A stretch of DNA of 64,000 nucleotides from Unio delphinus (Eukaryota > Mollusca > Bivalvia > Unionida > Unionidae), in contig JAQISU010000033.1 of the NCBI GenBank assembly GCA_029339505.1, forward strand, positions 4,043,001-4,107,000, read 5' to 3'. Both the position numbers and the translations under genes were made by a program. The notes below the pieces were generated by a model that saw only the letters and a program-made list of their open reading frames with translations, had not been told where the DNA came from and did no database searches. Below, piece after piece: positions 10,621-24,531 of the stretch (positions within the stretch are counted from its first letter, which is position 1; every line of letters starts with the position of its first letter).

Positions 10621-13600
10621 ATGCAGCTGCGTTGGAAAACACAACATAACTCAGCCAGTTCAGCTAGAACATTATTCAAAACCATCACAGAAACATGAAC
10701 TTGAGGATCTTTCAACTTTTTCAAACATTGTTTTGCAATATGATCATTATCCTCATCAAATCCCACCCGGTTATCTTGTTCCAATCAGTCTGAAATTAAT
10801 ACTCTCTTTTAATAGCCCAAACAATCGACCTCAAGATGGTGGCTGCCAAAATATCAGAAGTATCTTTTAGAAGGAGATAAAAACAACTGAGCAAAGGAGT
10901 TTATCTTGATCATTCCAGAACAGTACAGTTGTTTAACGAGCTACCGAAGGTAGCTGATTTTTTTCCCTGCTATTAACTACAGTTGACAAAGTAGAGAGAT
11001 GAAATTATTATTACCATTAAAATGTAAACAAACTTTTTCCATTGGCCAAACAAGAACTCTTCTATACTGATGATAGGGAGAGGAGGAAGAATTTTGTCAT
11101 GGTAATGTTTTGAAGGAAGCTTTACTCAGAGGTTCATAGGGATTTTGTTAGATAATCACCAAAGAACATTCACAAGGTTCCACTTTGCCATTAACAAGCG
11201 AGATTTGTCTCAAGTTCAAAGTGGGTGATCAGTTGTAAAGGATGTGGTGTGAAATCTATATTGGAGCCATAGAAAATTTCAGAGAATTGAGAGGACTGCT
11301 ATGTAACTATTTTTAATGTATGATGAGCAATCTTTTATCAATGAGAAAAGGAAGTAAACATATAATTGCTAAAAGGATGGCATATAAGATCAACATATTT
11401 CCTAATACTAGTTATACACAATGATCTGTCAATTTTGCATTGCCGTCTAATGCATTTGGCAACCTTGCTCAAATGCTGGTCCTGGTGAATAGATCGTTTG
11501 ATATGAGCCTGGTATGAAGGTGGAGAATTTGAAGAATGATGTGGATGAGGGGCCCTATGTGCTGTGATAGCAGATTCCTCCACAGCAGTAATTTCCTGGC
11601 AATGCTGACCAACATGTTAAGATCAGTGAGCCAGAATCGATGGGCCACACCGAAGCTATCAGGATGAGCCATGACATGGAAGTCATAACTCAATGAAGAA
11701 CATGAGGAATTATTCTGAAAGGTGGGAAGGCACAGGTTTACAATCTATTCCGTTATAGACAGATGATGTCCTCAGCTCATTCTGTCTGTTTGGCACTTGA
11801 GAGATATAAAGATGGAGCTTGTTCCGCTCTGGTTGTGTACAAGTCTACCATTAACCTCCTAGAAGACGAAATATCATCTCAGTTACTGAATGGTATAGAG
11901 AACATTCAACGAGTACTATCCCCCACCCTGTCGGGAAAACCTATCTGCCATAATATTTATCTTGCTTGGAATGTGAATGAATCCATCCGAGTCTGTCTAA
12001 TTGAGGATGTTTCAGACACCTAGTAAGCAGAGAGTAGGGGCATGAGTGCCTCCTTGATGTCTGAGGTATGTTATGTCAGTGCCTTGTGCGGCCATGATAC
12101 AGTAATTTCGTATACAGCAAATGCATCCTTTATGTTCTAGAAAAACAGTGTGCAGATCTAGATTATAGTGTTGATTTGAAAAGACAGTTCTCACAGCGAC
12201 TTCAGGCCCTACAGGACTACTCCTTCTTCAGGCTCTAGATGAATGCCCAGCATTAACCAGCGGCATCATTGTAAGGAAAGAGTGAGGTTCCAAAGCATGA
12301 ATCAGAACTATGGAAATAAACCTGTTCTGATTTTCTACTAGCTCAGGTGATGGTGCAGCTAAGTTGATCCGAGCAGACAGTGGTCAGTGTGATGTATTTA
12401 CTTGAGGAGCCACATATGAAATCTTCCCATGGAAACCAAAATCCACTGCTGTGTTTAGAATCCCTAGGTAAGAGAGGTAGAGATAAGCAGACAGTAACTT
12501 CTTCTTGTATAGTCTTGCTAACATAGCAAGTACAAATAATCGGGAGATTTTATTACGAAGAACACTGCTCTTCGATGGCTTGGAAAATTCATCCACACGT
12601 GAATGAAAGGAATCAGATCGACTTCTCCTGATAGGGATTATGCCTTAGAGAGTACCTTTTCTCAGCAGATGGACAGAACCATCAAAAGTGCAAGTCTGAT
12701 GGCATTTTTTTTTAATCAACCAGTTGCAAAGCTACTAGAGGGTCTTAACTGCTAAGTACTTTAAATGAGCAGCTATTACATCCATTACCATTATGAGGGC
12801 TCTGGGAGCAGAAGCTAGGGAGAACGGAAGAATCCGAAATTGGAAGATATCCTGTCACACTCTAAAGCACCAGATTTCACCATGATCTGAGAATAGGATA
12901 AGTGAGCATAATCATTTTGAGGTCAATGGAGACCGCGTTTAGACTGTTTTTCCATGAAGAAGTTTTTCAAAGGATCGAACCGAGAATACAATTCCGGACT
13001 TTATATATTCTAGACCAGTTCTATTGCACCCTTAAAAGGAAATACTCATATTCCCATATATACTGCTTGGGACTGGTAGAAAAATATGAGTTCTTGAAAA
13101 AGGTGGTGGATCTCGCAACCAACGTTGGTAACTTATTATTGTGGAAAGGGCCCACGCATCGTCTGAGCGATTCGACCATGCCTTAGCACAAAATCTTAAT
13201 CTAGCAACTATCTTGACGTTTGGGAGAGGTTTAGCTTCGCAGGAGAAGGTATGACTCACTAGGAACGATTGACTCCCTCCATAGGAAACGGGGAAGGATC
13301 TGTAGACCTCGTACCCGACCTTTCCTCCGGCTACTAATTCGTGAGAAAGACGGGTTGGCAAGGAGTTTTAAACTGAGACTGGTTGGATTCTGAATTATTT
13401 TCCTGTTTAAAACATGTTAGACGGGTAGCTGTGGACCTTTCTGAATGTGGTGTTTCCTCGCTGTTTCAACCATGCCCTATACCGCAGTCAGGGATTGGTG
13501 TTACAGTTCTTTCAGATCTTGGGAGACTGTTGCAGGGATTAACCCTCTGCATCAATTAGGACGCACACAAATGCTTTCGCCATACTCCACGATAACCTTT

Positions 13601-14725
13601 TATGTCTCCAGTCCATACAGAGATTTTTGAGCTCAGCAGAAAGTTTAATGGGCATCAAGACCATGTGTGTCAATGACTTGGATCGGTTTCTGAACATGAT
13701 AATTCCTCCTTCAACAGATTGAACGAATCAGCCAAGAAATGATCATCATACAAAGTTATGGCAATTTGTGTCCACGCCTTTAGTTCCAAGACCTCATGAA
13801 CTCTGACAGGGAGACGAGACCAGGAACTAGTCGAAATACAACCTGGGAGACATCCGAGTCAAAAGTGCTTAAGGGGTTAAGTGGATTAATGGACACTGTA
13901 TATGGAGGCTATATCCAGAGGCGACGAGTCCAGTAAGTGACAGGTCATCCGTTTTGCTGTCTGGCCCTCTCTTGACCTGTAGATAACATTGAGTCACCTC
14001 ACTCATCTAATTTGAGTGAAAGAGCAATGGCAAATCCGACTTAATCTTTCACCTGCAAATTCTATTCAAATTGGAGATTATTCAAGTATCTGAAGATCCA
14101 GAGGACTTGGGACTAGTTTCTGGCAGAAGTGGGCTGTAAACTTCATTTATTGCCTTCAAAAGTCCGAACCGATTAGAACGTCTAAACTTAAGAATAGATC
14201 AAACCAACTGTAATGTCTCCAAACATAGCATTCAACAATTTTGATCAGAAAATGAATCATTAAAAGTAAAAATTGCGGTCTCTCATAAACAACAGCTCCA
14301 TCTCGGAAAAAGCAAGATATAATTATATTGTATGTCTACAGTGTCATTCATGTGGTTGACGCGTTATCTCACAAGAGGATGATGAACTCACAAGTTCGCA
14401 GTGCCAAAACGAAATTTTATTAGACCCCTACAACAACCTCATTTTTACAGCCAATATTTGATAATGATCAGTCAGCAGACCTTACATTATTTTAAGGGAT
14501 ACTATACAAATATTCAAATACGTATGCTATTTTCATTTATTACTCAACTTATCAGTTGTATTCATAACTTGCCCAAAAATATTGAGCGAGCTGGATAACG
14601 TTATAATGAAAATCGTATGACGACATATTGTCTTATTAACGGCCTATACCATTCTTCGAAGACGTTTACGGAAAATACTGTTCAGTGACCGCCAGTGTGA
14701 AGTCCATGGGAAAGTTTGGGGTATC
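10621..14725. other. No gene recognised; possibly a decayed retroelement
   Basis: The stretch has somewhat more balanced composition than its surroundings and short open frames on both strands (for example 11763-12023 plus and 13032-13361 minus). None shows a motif, start context or splice structure that I can support. It might be an old retrotransposon, since the frames look like eroded coding sequence, but I could not identify reverse transcriptase, recombinase or gag motifs. Confidence 0.35.
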
Positions 14726-15573
14726 TGTTACGTCTATTGGATTTAAATTATTTATTTTTAATTGTCAGATCAAAATTTGTCATTTTGGGTTTAAATTCAT
14801 TAATTGGGAGATTATTCTAGAAAAATCTCTATGACCATACTTTATCTGTAAACATGTTTTTGACCTTGGCTTGTTGACCTAATTTCTGACCCTGCTTCAG
14901 ACAGTGTCAACAAGCTTCTAAAACTATTGGTTAATTTCAAGGACAACTTTTATTTTTAGTTCTTGGGGGTGAGAAATGACTGATTTTCCTATCTGAATCT
15001 TTCTTTGTGTACGTGTTTAAATGATCATACGCTCTTTCTTTGACCTTCTATGAACTTCCATAAAATCACGTGATCACTTGTTTACGTAAAAAAAAAGGTA
15101 TTTAAATTATTGTTTGGGATAGAACAAATTAGTAGATGTTGGGCTTTATTATTATTAAGTTGTGTCTTCTGTTTGAGTTACAATTTTAATTACCTTGTAC
15201 TGGGAATTGTGTAAATTCATTGGAGCAAGAGAATTTATTGTATTTGTATGGAAAAGAACATGTGCTCATAATTTCATTTGGATGATTATAAAACAAGAAC
15301 TGCATCACGTGACATCGTCAGCCATTTTGGATTACATCGTCAAGATTCGAACCTGGAACTATTAGAACATTTATCAGGACTCTTGCAATTCCATTAGTGG
15401 ATTATTTTTGTGAATTCTATATTTGATAAATGTTGGATTTGATTCTCTAAAACCGTAAGTTTATTTATTTTATGAAAATAATTGTACTTAATAAATTCAT
15501 TGTTAAAGTTTTACAAGATTGTTAGTTTTCACTCTTTCTGTGTTGCTGCTTATTTGAGCCTAAGCACGCAACA
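14726..15573. mobile_element. Solo LTR, family copy 1
   Basis: An 848-bp unit begins TGTTACG, ends CGCAACA and is flanked by TATC on both sides (14722-14725 and 15574-15577). It is the reverse complement of copies at 43088-43929 and 50569-51378. Shared internal phrases include 'ccattagtggattattttt', 'gcatcacgtgac' and 'tttagttcttgggggt'. TG...CA ends plus a 4-5-bp target duplication are diagnostic of LTR retrotransposon LTRs. No gag-pol sequence adjoins it, so it is a solo LTR. Confidence 0.85.
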
Positions 15574-15805
15574 TATCTAATAAACCCAAGTAATGTCAGG
15601 AATTCCTCTATCACCTGCATACGCACAAAGCTGGTGGTATCGTGGGTAATTAACCTTGGTACATGTAGAATGGATGACTCTACACGTGTATTGTGCTTTG
15701 TTAATCAAACACAAAGGGAAGAATATGCTATTTCTAATATTGATATTTTTTTTTTGTATTTTATAGGATTTATTAAAATAAAACAAGTTTTGTAATTTAT
15801 ATACT

Positions 15806-15829
15806 CCCCCCCCCCCCACACACACACAA
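15806..15829. repeat. Poly(C)/(CA)n tract
   Basis: A short run of about 11 C followed by CA dinucleotides; it generates a Gly-rich chance frame on the minus strand. Confidence 0.9.
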
Positions 15830-15953
15830 AAAGCCTGGTACTGAAAAGATATCTACACCCGAGAAAATAAAACGTTTGAGGAACAATTTCTTTTTTGATT
15901 TCTTTGTTACGGTATAACATCAAACGTTTCTTCTTGAAAACCTTGGTTGTGGT

Positions 15954-16105
15954 CAGTAGCGTACTAATGTTGAGCGGGATGGGGCTATTGTCCCTTGCGC
16001 CACAAGTCTTGGGGTGCCAAAGCCACGGGCGCCAGGTGTCTTGGGGTGCCGAATTCCCTTTTGGCCTTCGTCGTCGCCCCAGGATTTTACCGTTAGCACG
16101 CCACT
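15954..16105. mobile_element. hAT-type MITE, 152 bp
   Basis: The left end CAGTAGCGTACTAATG matches the inverted right end CAGTGGCGTGCTAACG at 12 of 16 positions. The flanks GTTGTGGT and GTTGATGT match at six of eight, as expected for a diverged 8-bp hAT target duplication. The interior is GC-rich ('cttggggtgcc' twice) and non-coding. Confidence 0.6.
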
Positions 16106-17359
16106 GGTTGATGTACAAAGTTGCTGATTGTTCACTAGATTACTTCTTTTGTGATCTACTAATTTGCCGTAGATCGTAAGAGACATCCTATTAACAGGAA
16201 AGGGAATGACTGAAGTTAATTAGAAGTAATATTCGGGCGAAACATCATCAGCAGTTGTGAAATCTGCGTACATTGCAAAATGAGTTATATCCATTTACCA
16301 TTTGTCTGATATGATTTTATAAAACAAAACCAACCTACTCATATAATTTAAATAAGCATTCCACTAGATAACATTATCTCGTATTTATATTATTTTGATC
16401 ATTTACCTATATTATTTAATGATGTAGATAATGTTTCCTCAAAATAAATAAATTTGTCGATGATGATGAAAGTGATGATGATTTGTTTTCTTCTCACCCC
16501 ACGGGTACAAGCAGCATCAACTGCTTTAGTGGTAGCAGCGCCACTGTCATTGACTTGTAGGTTCAAGCCATGCCCAGAACAACTGCCATAATGTGTGTGG
16601 GAAATTCACAACCACTGCTTCGTCCCTACATTGCACGGTGACGATTGGATAGCACAGTGGTAATGCGCTCGCTTGGTATGTTCCAGCCCAAGCTAGATAT
16701 GTCATGTAAGTTGTATAACTCGCTGAGCAAGTGATGTTCAAGAAATAAAGTTCAAATAGTTTCAGCATTTTAATAGACGATAGTTGGCCAATGTAACGGG
16801 AAAGTATACAGGCTTTATTTGCATCAATCGTTTTTACATGACATTGTAACGAGAAGGTATGTCAGCTTTATTTGCATCAATCCCTTTTCATGGTCAGTGT
16901 AACTGGAAAGTGTGCAAGCATTATTTGCATCAATCCCTTTTCAAAAACGTATCAGTACTGGTGTGTGTAATTAAAGAGGTTCGTGCATCAGGAGCCTTGT
17001 ATTTCTTATTAAATGAGAATGAAAACACGAACATATTAAACAAAATTATTGTTTGAATCCTTGCCACAGTTTCATAAATAAATCATCGACAAAAGCCCAC
17101 AATATGTAGTAAAAATAACAATCGGACAAAGAAAGAAAAATTAACACTCACATCAGATGTTCGACTCAACCTTCCCCACGCAAAACAGAGACCGTAAGCA
17201 TTCTAAAAATAAGCAAGCAAAATTTTAGCTGAAACATTAATGATACGAATACATAAGTATGAAACTATTTGTAAGATTTACTTATAATAATAATTACGGT
17301 AATAATGATAAGAAGTAAAAAAAAACATAGAAGGAATGATGAGAATAAAAACAACAAAA

Positions 17360-17360
<1 letters not shown>
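16106..17360. other. Repeat-derived sequence, no gene seen
   Basis: Contains a tRNA-like stretch at about 16520-16575 ('tagtggtagca' then 'ggttcaagcc', resembling A and B boxes), probably a SINE head. From 16775 to 16945 there are three copies of a unit with 'tttatttgcatcaatc' and 'gtaacgggaaagt'. No credible coding frame. Confidence 0.4.

Positions 17361-17426
<66 letters not shown>
17361..17426. repeat. (ACT)n microsatellite
   Basis: About 22 perfect trinucleotide units; the poly-Ser frame on the minus strand is an artefact of this tract. Confidence 0.98.
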
Positions 17427-19064
17427 GTCCGCTTGACCTTCAGTGGAATATTCATGAGAATATGAATGACAGCGCATGAATATTATAAGCATGGATTGGA
17501 GAAATTCCATTTCCCACTTGCAGTTTGCACGACGCACGCTGACACATGTTCGTATTTCCTGGGTGGATTAGGTCCCTAGCAAATATCCTGCTGAAAAGCT
17601 TAAACGGATAAGTTATGTTGGTCGGCCTATAAAAAAGGATTTCGATCACAACATCGTTAAACAACAAGGAAAGAAACAATACCTGCACGAATAAGCCAAT
17701 ACAGGTACACTCGGAAACATGCATTCACATACGATTTGTTTACCTAAGAAAAAAATATTCTGCCGAAAGAACAAAAACAACAAAAACAATAACAAAACCA
17801 ACCACAACAATATAATACCAAGGGCACAAACAATGATATATGGATAAGCGGAAGACTATTCTATCAATCGGATTATAACCGTATACCGTAGAACCTGCTC
17901 AAAAGAATTTCGAATATTCTAACAATAATAGAATTAGTAGTTTTAGAGAAAGAGATCGCGAGTGAAATATTGTATAAACGTAACTTCAAACCAAATGAAA
18001 CATTTTCCTCTTTGTTCATGGTTATAATTGGATGGATACAAATATGAAGGTTTGATCAATGAATGAAACAACATGAACTTCTGTTGATGGAGACTTGCTT
18101 TCTTTGTTTCTGCAGCGCGTACACACGTAAGGAGTCAGTCTATTAAACGAATCAAACTCCTGCATGAATTGAGGTACATTAATTTCCCTATTTCCAAGGA
18201 CCTCAAGATAACAGTCGTTGTCAACTGAATGGTTCTTAAACACACAAATACTACAAATCCCCTTAATTTACACATTAAAAACACTAATGTTACCCATGCA
18301 TTGTCTTTCGGGATTCACGTTTGTATAATTCATCAGTAAATATTTCTAATCCGAATATTATTCATGCGTCAAAAAACGACTAAAGAATTGTACTTATCTC
18401 AAATTACAAAAGAACTAATACATTAGAATAATCCGATTATTCCTTATATTAAGAAAGTAGAAAGGCTCCATTTTACAAAAATAAACCATGCCACCATACA
18501 ATCACGTGAATACATTGTGACGTCTGCTCATACAAGTTGGTTAATTACTCCGCTTGAGAAATATCTTCCCAATACAGACTCCCCTTGTCAATATATAATC
18601 ACTTAATTCCTATAATCTATAAACTGAGACATAAATACAAATAGCACGTACCCTGGGTTTATTCAGTACTCAATAACGTAAATTTTCACTCGGTAACACA
18701 TTGAATGGATATCACGATCACGGTCACATAGCAAATGACTTGCTCTGTCCATTACTTAAAAAATTGCGAATCAAAACGATTTCATCCCATCTGCGATAGT
18801 ATTATATTACCACAAAAAATGAGCGTCTCAGATTACACACTTAGGAGTCATGTAGCCATATTACTCGTAGTCACGTGCTTTCTACTAACGGACAAACCCC
18901 TGCGTATGTTCCAATTTTTTTTGCGCGATTTTTGGCCTTTTTACAATAAACGTAATCCTTCTTTCACGCTTTTGCGACATTTTGAAAAAAGTCAAAGTAA
19001 AATTGGAAACAATTCATAAAACATTGGTACTAGAAGTGTCTCCCGCAATTGAAGCTGCTGTTGC

Positions 19065-19065
<1 letters not shown>
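17427..19065. other. No supported gene; one weak coding-like frame
   Basis: A 73-codon minus-strand frame at 18022-18243 has a mixed, protein-like composition including 'YLEVLGNREINVP' and a C-x-x-C pair. It could be a cytoplasmic-tail exon of a receptor, but nothing around it supports a gene. The rest is AT-rich and featureless. Confidence 0.25.

Positions 19066-19115
<50 letters not shown>
19066..19115. repeat. (AAT)n microsatellite
   Basis: About 16 perfect AAT units. Confidence 0.97.
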
Positions 19116-19117
<2 letters not shown>

Positions 19118-20288
19118 CAAATTAACATCAATCTCTTTTGCGTTGACTCTATAATACGCTCAGAAACTATAAACTCCATCTCTGGCTGGAAAAGAGGATG
19201 TGCATGGAAGAAATAAAATCCATGCAATTTAATGTAAAACTGCTGTTTTCCAGCAAGGAATAAGACGAGTATGAGTTCTGAGGAGCGTGTCCCTCTATGC
19301 AAGAATAGGAAGCGTAAGGGGGCATGATAGCATTGATAAAAAGTAGATTCTGTTTGAGTACACTGATTTTGTGGATTCATTAAACCACAGCCTTCCATGG
19401 CATCAAAGAGCGAAAGACAGTCCACTATTGTCGGGCAAAGAATTATGTTTACATCGTACATGCTTGGTATACCATTCTGCTATTATGGTATACTTATGTC
19501 ACGAAGATGAGAAAGACAGTCCAATAAGGAAGTTTATCGTTTGCTTCAAGACATAAAACAAATTCAAAATACCCGTACGAGAAAATACCAATTTGATAAA
19601 GATTACGCTATAACGTCCTCTAACAAGTTATAACATGGTGTTGTTTATTATGCTCAACAGCAGCAAGTTAGCATTTCAATTTCGTTGTTAAGAAACTAAA
19701 CATATCATAAGCTGTTCATATAGCTCGAATGCTTCTTAATTATTTCAGTGAAATTCAGTCCGCACCATCTTATTCGTATTAGATACAAACAAGACTTGAA
19801 AGAGTTAGATAAACGATATTCAGTTAAATATGCAAGGTGTTTATCTAGGACTTGTCTTTGATCGAAATAGTGTTTCAAAGGGACGAATGCAAATCAATTG
19901 CAAATGTCATACTTTATTTGATAAGGAAAGAGATGATAAGAATATTTAAGTTTGTATTATATTTTATATCAATGCCACTGTACAACAACTATAAATTCGT
20001 GTCCAAGTTGGTTCATTGTCAATATTACATTGCTAGAAATTGTTCTTTTCTCTGTAAATCGTTAACCTTATTATACTGTGTGTCAATGTTTACTATGTTT
20101 ACCTCACATGTAATGTTTGAAAGTTTATTACCCAGAACAATTTGTAATAACGTTCTTACTCAATTTATTACCTTCATACAGCCTTAGAGGTATTCTTTCA
20201 AAATAATTGATAATCAGAAGGCGTGTTTGTGTGTCTGTGCGATTTTGGATTTTTAATGAAACTTTAACAAATGTCCACATACCGATAC
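19116..20288. other. No feature seen
   Basis: AT-rich sequence with no credible coding frame, RNA gene or repeat that I can identify. Confidence 0.4.
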
Positions 20289-20512
20289 GAAGTCTGCAGT
20301 CTGGCAGCTTACAGGGATGTCTAGCACTGGAGCATCATGCCGCAGACATGTAGCATCATGTACCACCCGGTCACATTATCCTGACACTAGGCCGACCAGT
20401 TCTAACACTAACCTCTTAGCGTTGTGCGCCAAGTGAGGCATCTGATAGTACCATTTTTATAGTTCTTTGGCATGACTCAGCCGGAGTTCGATCCTGCGAC
20501 ATGCCGCCAGTT
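20289..20512 (-). mobile_element. tRNA-derived SINE, minus-strand copy
   Basis: This is the reverse complement of the unit at 20807-21055. Shared phrases include 'tagcactggagcatcatgcc', 'gacactaggccgaccagt' and 'ctaacactaacctctta'. Read on the minus strand it begins with a tRNA-like region including a B-box-like 'ggatcgaactcc'. With the plus-strand copy it forms an inverted pair around an (AT)n tract. Confidence 0.75.
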
Positions 20513-20679
20513 GCGGTCCAGTATTGTAAATAGATGCGATCTTCTGTATTAGGGCACTGTATAGGGATTGCTGATTTTTGGAAAGGAGAGGTCAAGTAAA
20601 AGCCGGTCAAATCAATCAATGCTGAATCCAGCACAATGCGAGAAATCAAGGAGAACAAAATGTTGGCTTTATTCACCAC

Positions 20680-20789
<110 letters not shown>

Positions 20790-20806
20790 CATTTTGCTGT
20801 GAGCAG

Positions 20807-21055
20807 CTCCGGTGGCCTAGTGGTTAGAGTGTCCGTCACCGAAGCGGGAGGTCGTGTGTTCGATCCCCGGCCGAGTCATTCCAAAGACTTATACAAATGG
20901 TACTAACAGCTACATCGCTCAGCATTAAGAGGTTAGTGTTAGGACTGGTCGGCCTGGTGTCAGGATAATGTGACTGGGTGTGACATCATGCTACATGTCT
21001 GCGGCATGATGCCCCAGTGCTAGACATCACAATAAACTGTCTCACTGCAGACATC
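20807..21055 (+). mobile_element. tRNA-derived SINE, plus-strand copy
   Basis: The head 'ggtggcctagtggttagagt' carries an A-box-like motif. Sixty bases on, 'gtgttcgatccccgg' is a good B box, so the first 70 bases resemble a tRNA gene. The body includes 'gtgtcaggataatgtgactg' and 'tgctacatgtctgcggcatg', a type of sequence I associate with mollusc SINEs. It is a retroposon and not a functional tRNA, because no cloverleaf closes with the flanks. Confidence 0.8.
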
Positions 21056-21289
21056 GGAAAGATATGACTGAAAAATTAATCTACGTTAAAAATCCGAAGC
21101 AAACAAAGAAACATTTTTTTCTGATGCGGGGACATAAACACAAGTTAATGCATGTCTCACCTAGACGTCACAGTAGTTAAAATATTGATCTGTGTGGCAA
21201 ATATTGCCTGCAAAATGGGATTGTTTTAAAGTCGAAAATGATTTAAAGTTATGTGGAATAATGTACAAATCCATATGGTGTGGTTAAGT

Positions 21290-24200
21290 TTACATAATAT
21301 TGCATACATTACTAGGTCGCACACCATTATCTTTCAAAATTGTTTCTGTAGTTGTCCATGATCTGGCACTCGCCACATTCAAAGCATCCTTTGCCACATC
21401 ACTCTTTGGATCCCATATGTGATGCCTTTGCAAATGCTCAATGAACATTTTGACGGACTCATCTCTGTTGTCGTAGTCTGAAATAAGATGGGACATTTGG
21501 TCGATGGAGCTTCTCGCTTTCGCTCTCTCAAGCATCACCAGGCAGTCTGATTTGTTCCTTCTGCAAGCGATTCTAATAGCTTTTTTGGCTGATTCTGAGT
21601 TTGGATTCCAAACTTTGAATCTCTTCATGTGTTTGATGAAAAGTAAGAGGCGCCATCCACAAGACGTGTTCGACACAAGTTCCTCAAGTTGTTCCATTGA
21701 TCCTACAACGCCCTCATTTTCCAGAATGCTTAATACTTTGAGGTTGTTCTGTTTACATGCAAGTGCCAATGATGATGTGGCTTCCTTACATTTGGGGTCA
21801 AAAACGGAACATCTTTTCAAATGCTCTATGTAGAGTCTAATTTGTTCATGTTTCATCTCAGAGTCCTCTACTGCATCCTGTAGAAGATCCATGGTTCCCA
21901 CAGCACCCTCTGCCTCTAAGATTGACAGAACGTCCTTGTTCATATTTTTGCAAGCAATAAGTATGGCAATCTGTGCATATTCACTATCAGGATTCCATGC
22001 ATTGCGAGACTTCATGTGTTCTATATACGTCTTTGCGCGCTGATGCGGAAGGTTTGGGATGGAAATCACATCGTTGAGCATTTTCATTGAGCTAACAACA
22101 CCTGCTTTTTCTAGCGCTTGAACAACGTCTAGGTCGCACTTTCTGCATGCTGTCGCAATCAAACGTTGAGCAACAACACTTCCAGGGTCCCAAATACCGC
22201 ACCGAATCATGTGATCCATGTACAAATATATACTAGACTTTCTTTGAGACACTGCATACTCTAGCAACTCCATCGTTCCAACTACGCCTTCTTCTTCCAA
22301 AGCCAGAAGCAGATCTTTCCTGTTGCTGATACAAGCGTATGCAACAGACTTTGGAAGGCTTGGGTGATAATTGTTCCAAGTATTTGATGATTTTAGCAGT
22401 TTTATGCCAGCTACTAACTGGTTCTTTTGGGTATCTTTGCTGATGTTCTCTACAAGAGATTCAACAGGAAGTCTGAGACCTTCAGCGACTAGGATGTCCC
22501 AGTTGACATCATTTCGGAGTTTGAAACTCTGCTCTAACACATGCACCATGCTATCGTCTTTTAGATCCCATATCCCCTCGTCTTTCAAAACACCGATCGC
22601 ATATCGTAAAGTCTGACCTTCTAATGTCCACATGTTTTTCTTGAGACTTTCGATTGAGCTTTCTTGAAGCAATAAATTCCAAACATCCCTCCTTACTGCG
22701 TGTTTCAGGGCGTGGAAGTAGAAATCTAATGAGTGTGGGTAAAACTGCCCATTCTTTTTCAAAGTTGTTATTACTTTGCTAGCCACTGCAACGTCTCCTT
22801 TCTTAATGATATGATTCAAGTCCTCCATTCGTAGTCTGACTCCCGCACCTTCTAATATATCAACCAAGTTCTGGCGACCTAGAATATAGGCATGCACCAG
22901 AGCTTTTCGCTCCGTACGTCCCTCCTTGTCAAACAAGTTTAAATCAATAATTCTTTCAAGTACTATCTTAACGAATGTTTCATTTCCATTTTTTACGCTG
23001 CAACAGAGGTGAATTGATGTAGGGTTTGTATCTTGCAGAACCATAGATGCAACCTGTCCGTGACCATACAGTAGCGCATTGGTCAAAATCGCCTTCTTAG
23101 TTTTGTAGCCCCAGCAATTTCTCGTATGTCTATCGTCAACACTATGCTGACAGACTAAATACATGAGCAGCAATTCCCAGACAGGCTGTGGTGGAACGTT
23201 GGGACTCATACACAGTGCTGGCAGGAAACAGCTCGACGTTCTTCTAAATTGTTTAATGACAATGTTTCTGTGCATGCAGTAGTGGCACGTATCGAGCTCA
23301 TTCGTGGTCAGGAAATGGTGCACGATATTCCTCTTTTGAAAAACAATTGACAAATATTCTACAAAATCAAATTTTCTGAAAGCCTGGAGACAAGCCATGT
23401 TGATCACATTTCTATTTTCAGTAACTTCTTTGTAAACTCTGTCAATTAGCACTTCGTATATCTTCGTTGGGACGCAAGCCATCATGCTAGCAAAAACAAA
23501 GTTATCTCCGTTACTAATCTTTTCTCCTACGTAAACACGTTGACACAAATAGTCAGTTGAACAATATCTGATAACAACTGCGCAATTTCTTACACTAAGA
23601 ATCAAACCAACTGCTTCATGAATAATGTCATGGGAGAAGGAAATGCTAGTTTCAGTTGTCGTGAGGTATGCTCCTGCCATGCGTTTGAACTCTGCCATCA
23701 AAATAGTCTCAACCGATCTGTGGCTGATACGAGCACCAAGGAAAACTCTAGCTATGTCATTTGCAACGAACTGGATATTCTCTGGTAAGGAGCCATCGTC
23801 TAGTTCTATGACACCTTGAGAACAAAACAAGACTGACAGTGCAAAAAATTTTGTACCATCGAGTCTCTCAAGGGCATAGAGGAAATATTCCATCGGAGAC
23901 TTGAAGAAATTGTGCTTTCTTTTAAATAATGCATCATCTATGCAGAACAAGTGACACGATTGAGGAAATCCCAATTTCCCCATAAATGTTTCAGCACATT
24001 TAATCATCTCTTCACTGGATATATCAACAGAATGAGAGTTGAGAATAGCATGCATAATTTTCTTCTTTTCTTCCTTGTCCAATTCGTCAGAAGAAAGAGT
24101 CACTCTTGAATCTGTCATGAATATATGATAATTCTTCACCTTATCCCATATTTGTCGCATAACAGTCAAACCAATGGTAATGACAATACGTAGTTTGCCG

Positions 24201-24531
24201 TTCTTTACGCATGTGTCTATTTCTTCCATGTGCATGTTCCATTTCAGGAACATTCCTTCATCTAGGTCGAATCTGCCGGCCATATCTTCTATTAATATAA
24301 AATCCATCTTCTCAAGGTTAAGAGCTCTCCAGTCGTAAGAATTGTGTAAAATGAGTCGCCTTCCTGGAACAGAGAATTCCTGAAGTAGGTACAAAGCATT
24401 GGCGGTCTTTCCATTTCCGGAATGTCCTACCAGAACAACGCAGCCTGTGGTTCTAAGAGCTGTCATCGCAGCTTTTGTTTGGCTGGTAGGGATGAAAGTC
24501 CTTTTTGCATCTAGGATATCCTCTGTTTGAG
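21290..24531 (-). CDS. nSTAND3-type NTPase and helical-repeat exon of a HEPN-STAND protein
   Basis: One large exon with acceptor 'ttccttcag' at its 5' end. It opens with a 'TFIPTSQ' lead-in, then a P-loop GHSGNGKT (residues 14-21 from the Met at 24466) and a Walker B-like FILIED (56-61), followed by 'IVITIGL' at the usual sensor position. These are the marks of a STAND NTPase of the nSTAND3 type, which act as ligand-triggered oligomerising switches, mostly in innate immunity. After a middle helical region, residues from about 690 on form roughly five to six tandem units of about 70 residues. Each has a 'YIEHMK' helix, a 'W(N/D)P' turn, 'ACK' and 'LE..GVVG(T/S)M', and they resemble diverged ankyrin-like helical repeats. 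The exon begins with two codon bases, matching the phase of exon 33588-33743. TAA/TAG-free reading over 3.2 kb shows strong constraint. The stop codon begins the 3' end at 21292. Confidence 0.85.

Noticed and set aside
13032..13361. A 109-codon minus-strand frame as a viral or retroelement gene
   Set aside because: It looks protein-like in places, but I found no recognisable motif, no neighbours in frame and no termini.
17265..17537. Poly-Ser protein frame on the minus strand
   Set aside because: Produced by the (ACT)n microsatellite; no conserved flanks.
20807..20880. Possible functional tRNA gene
   Set aside because: A and B boxes are present but the region continues into a SINE body repeated in inverted form nearby, and no acceptor stem closes.
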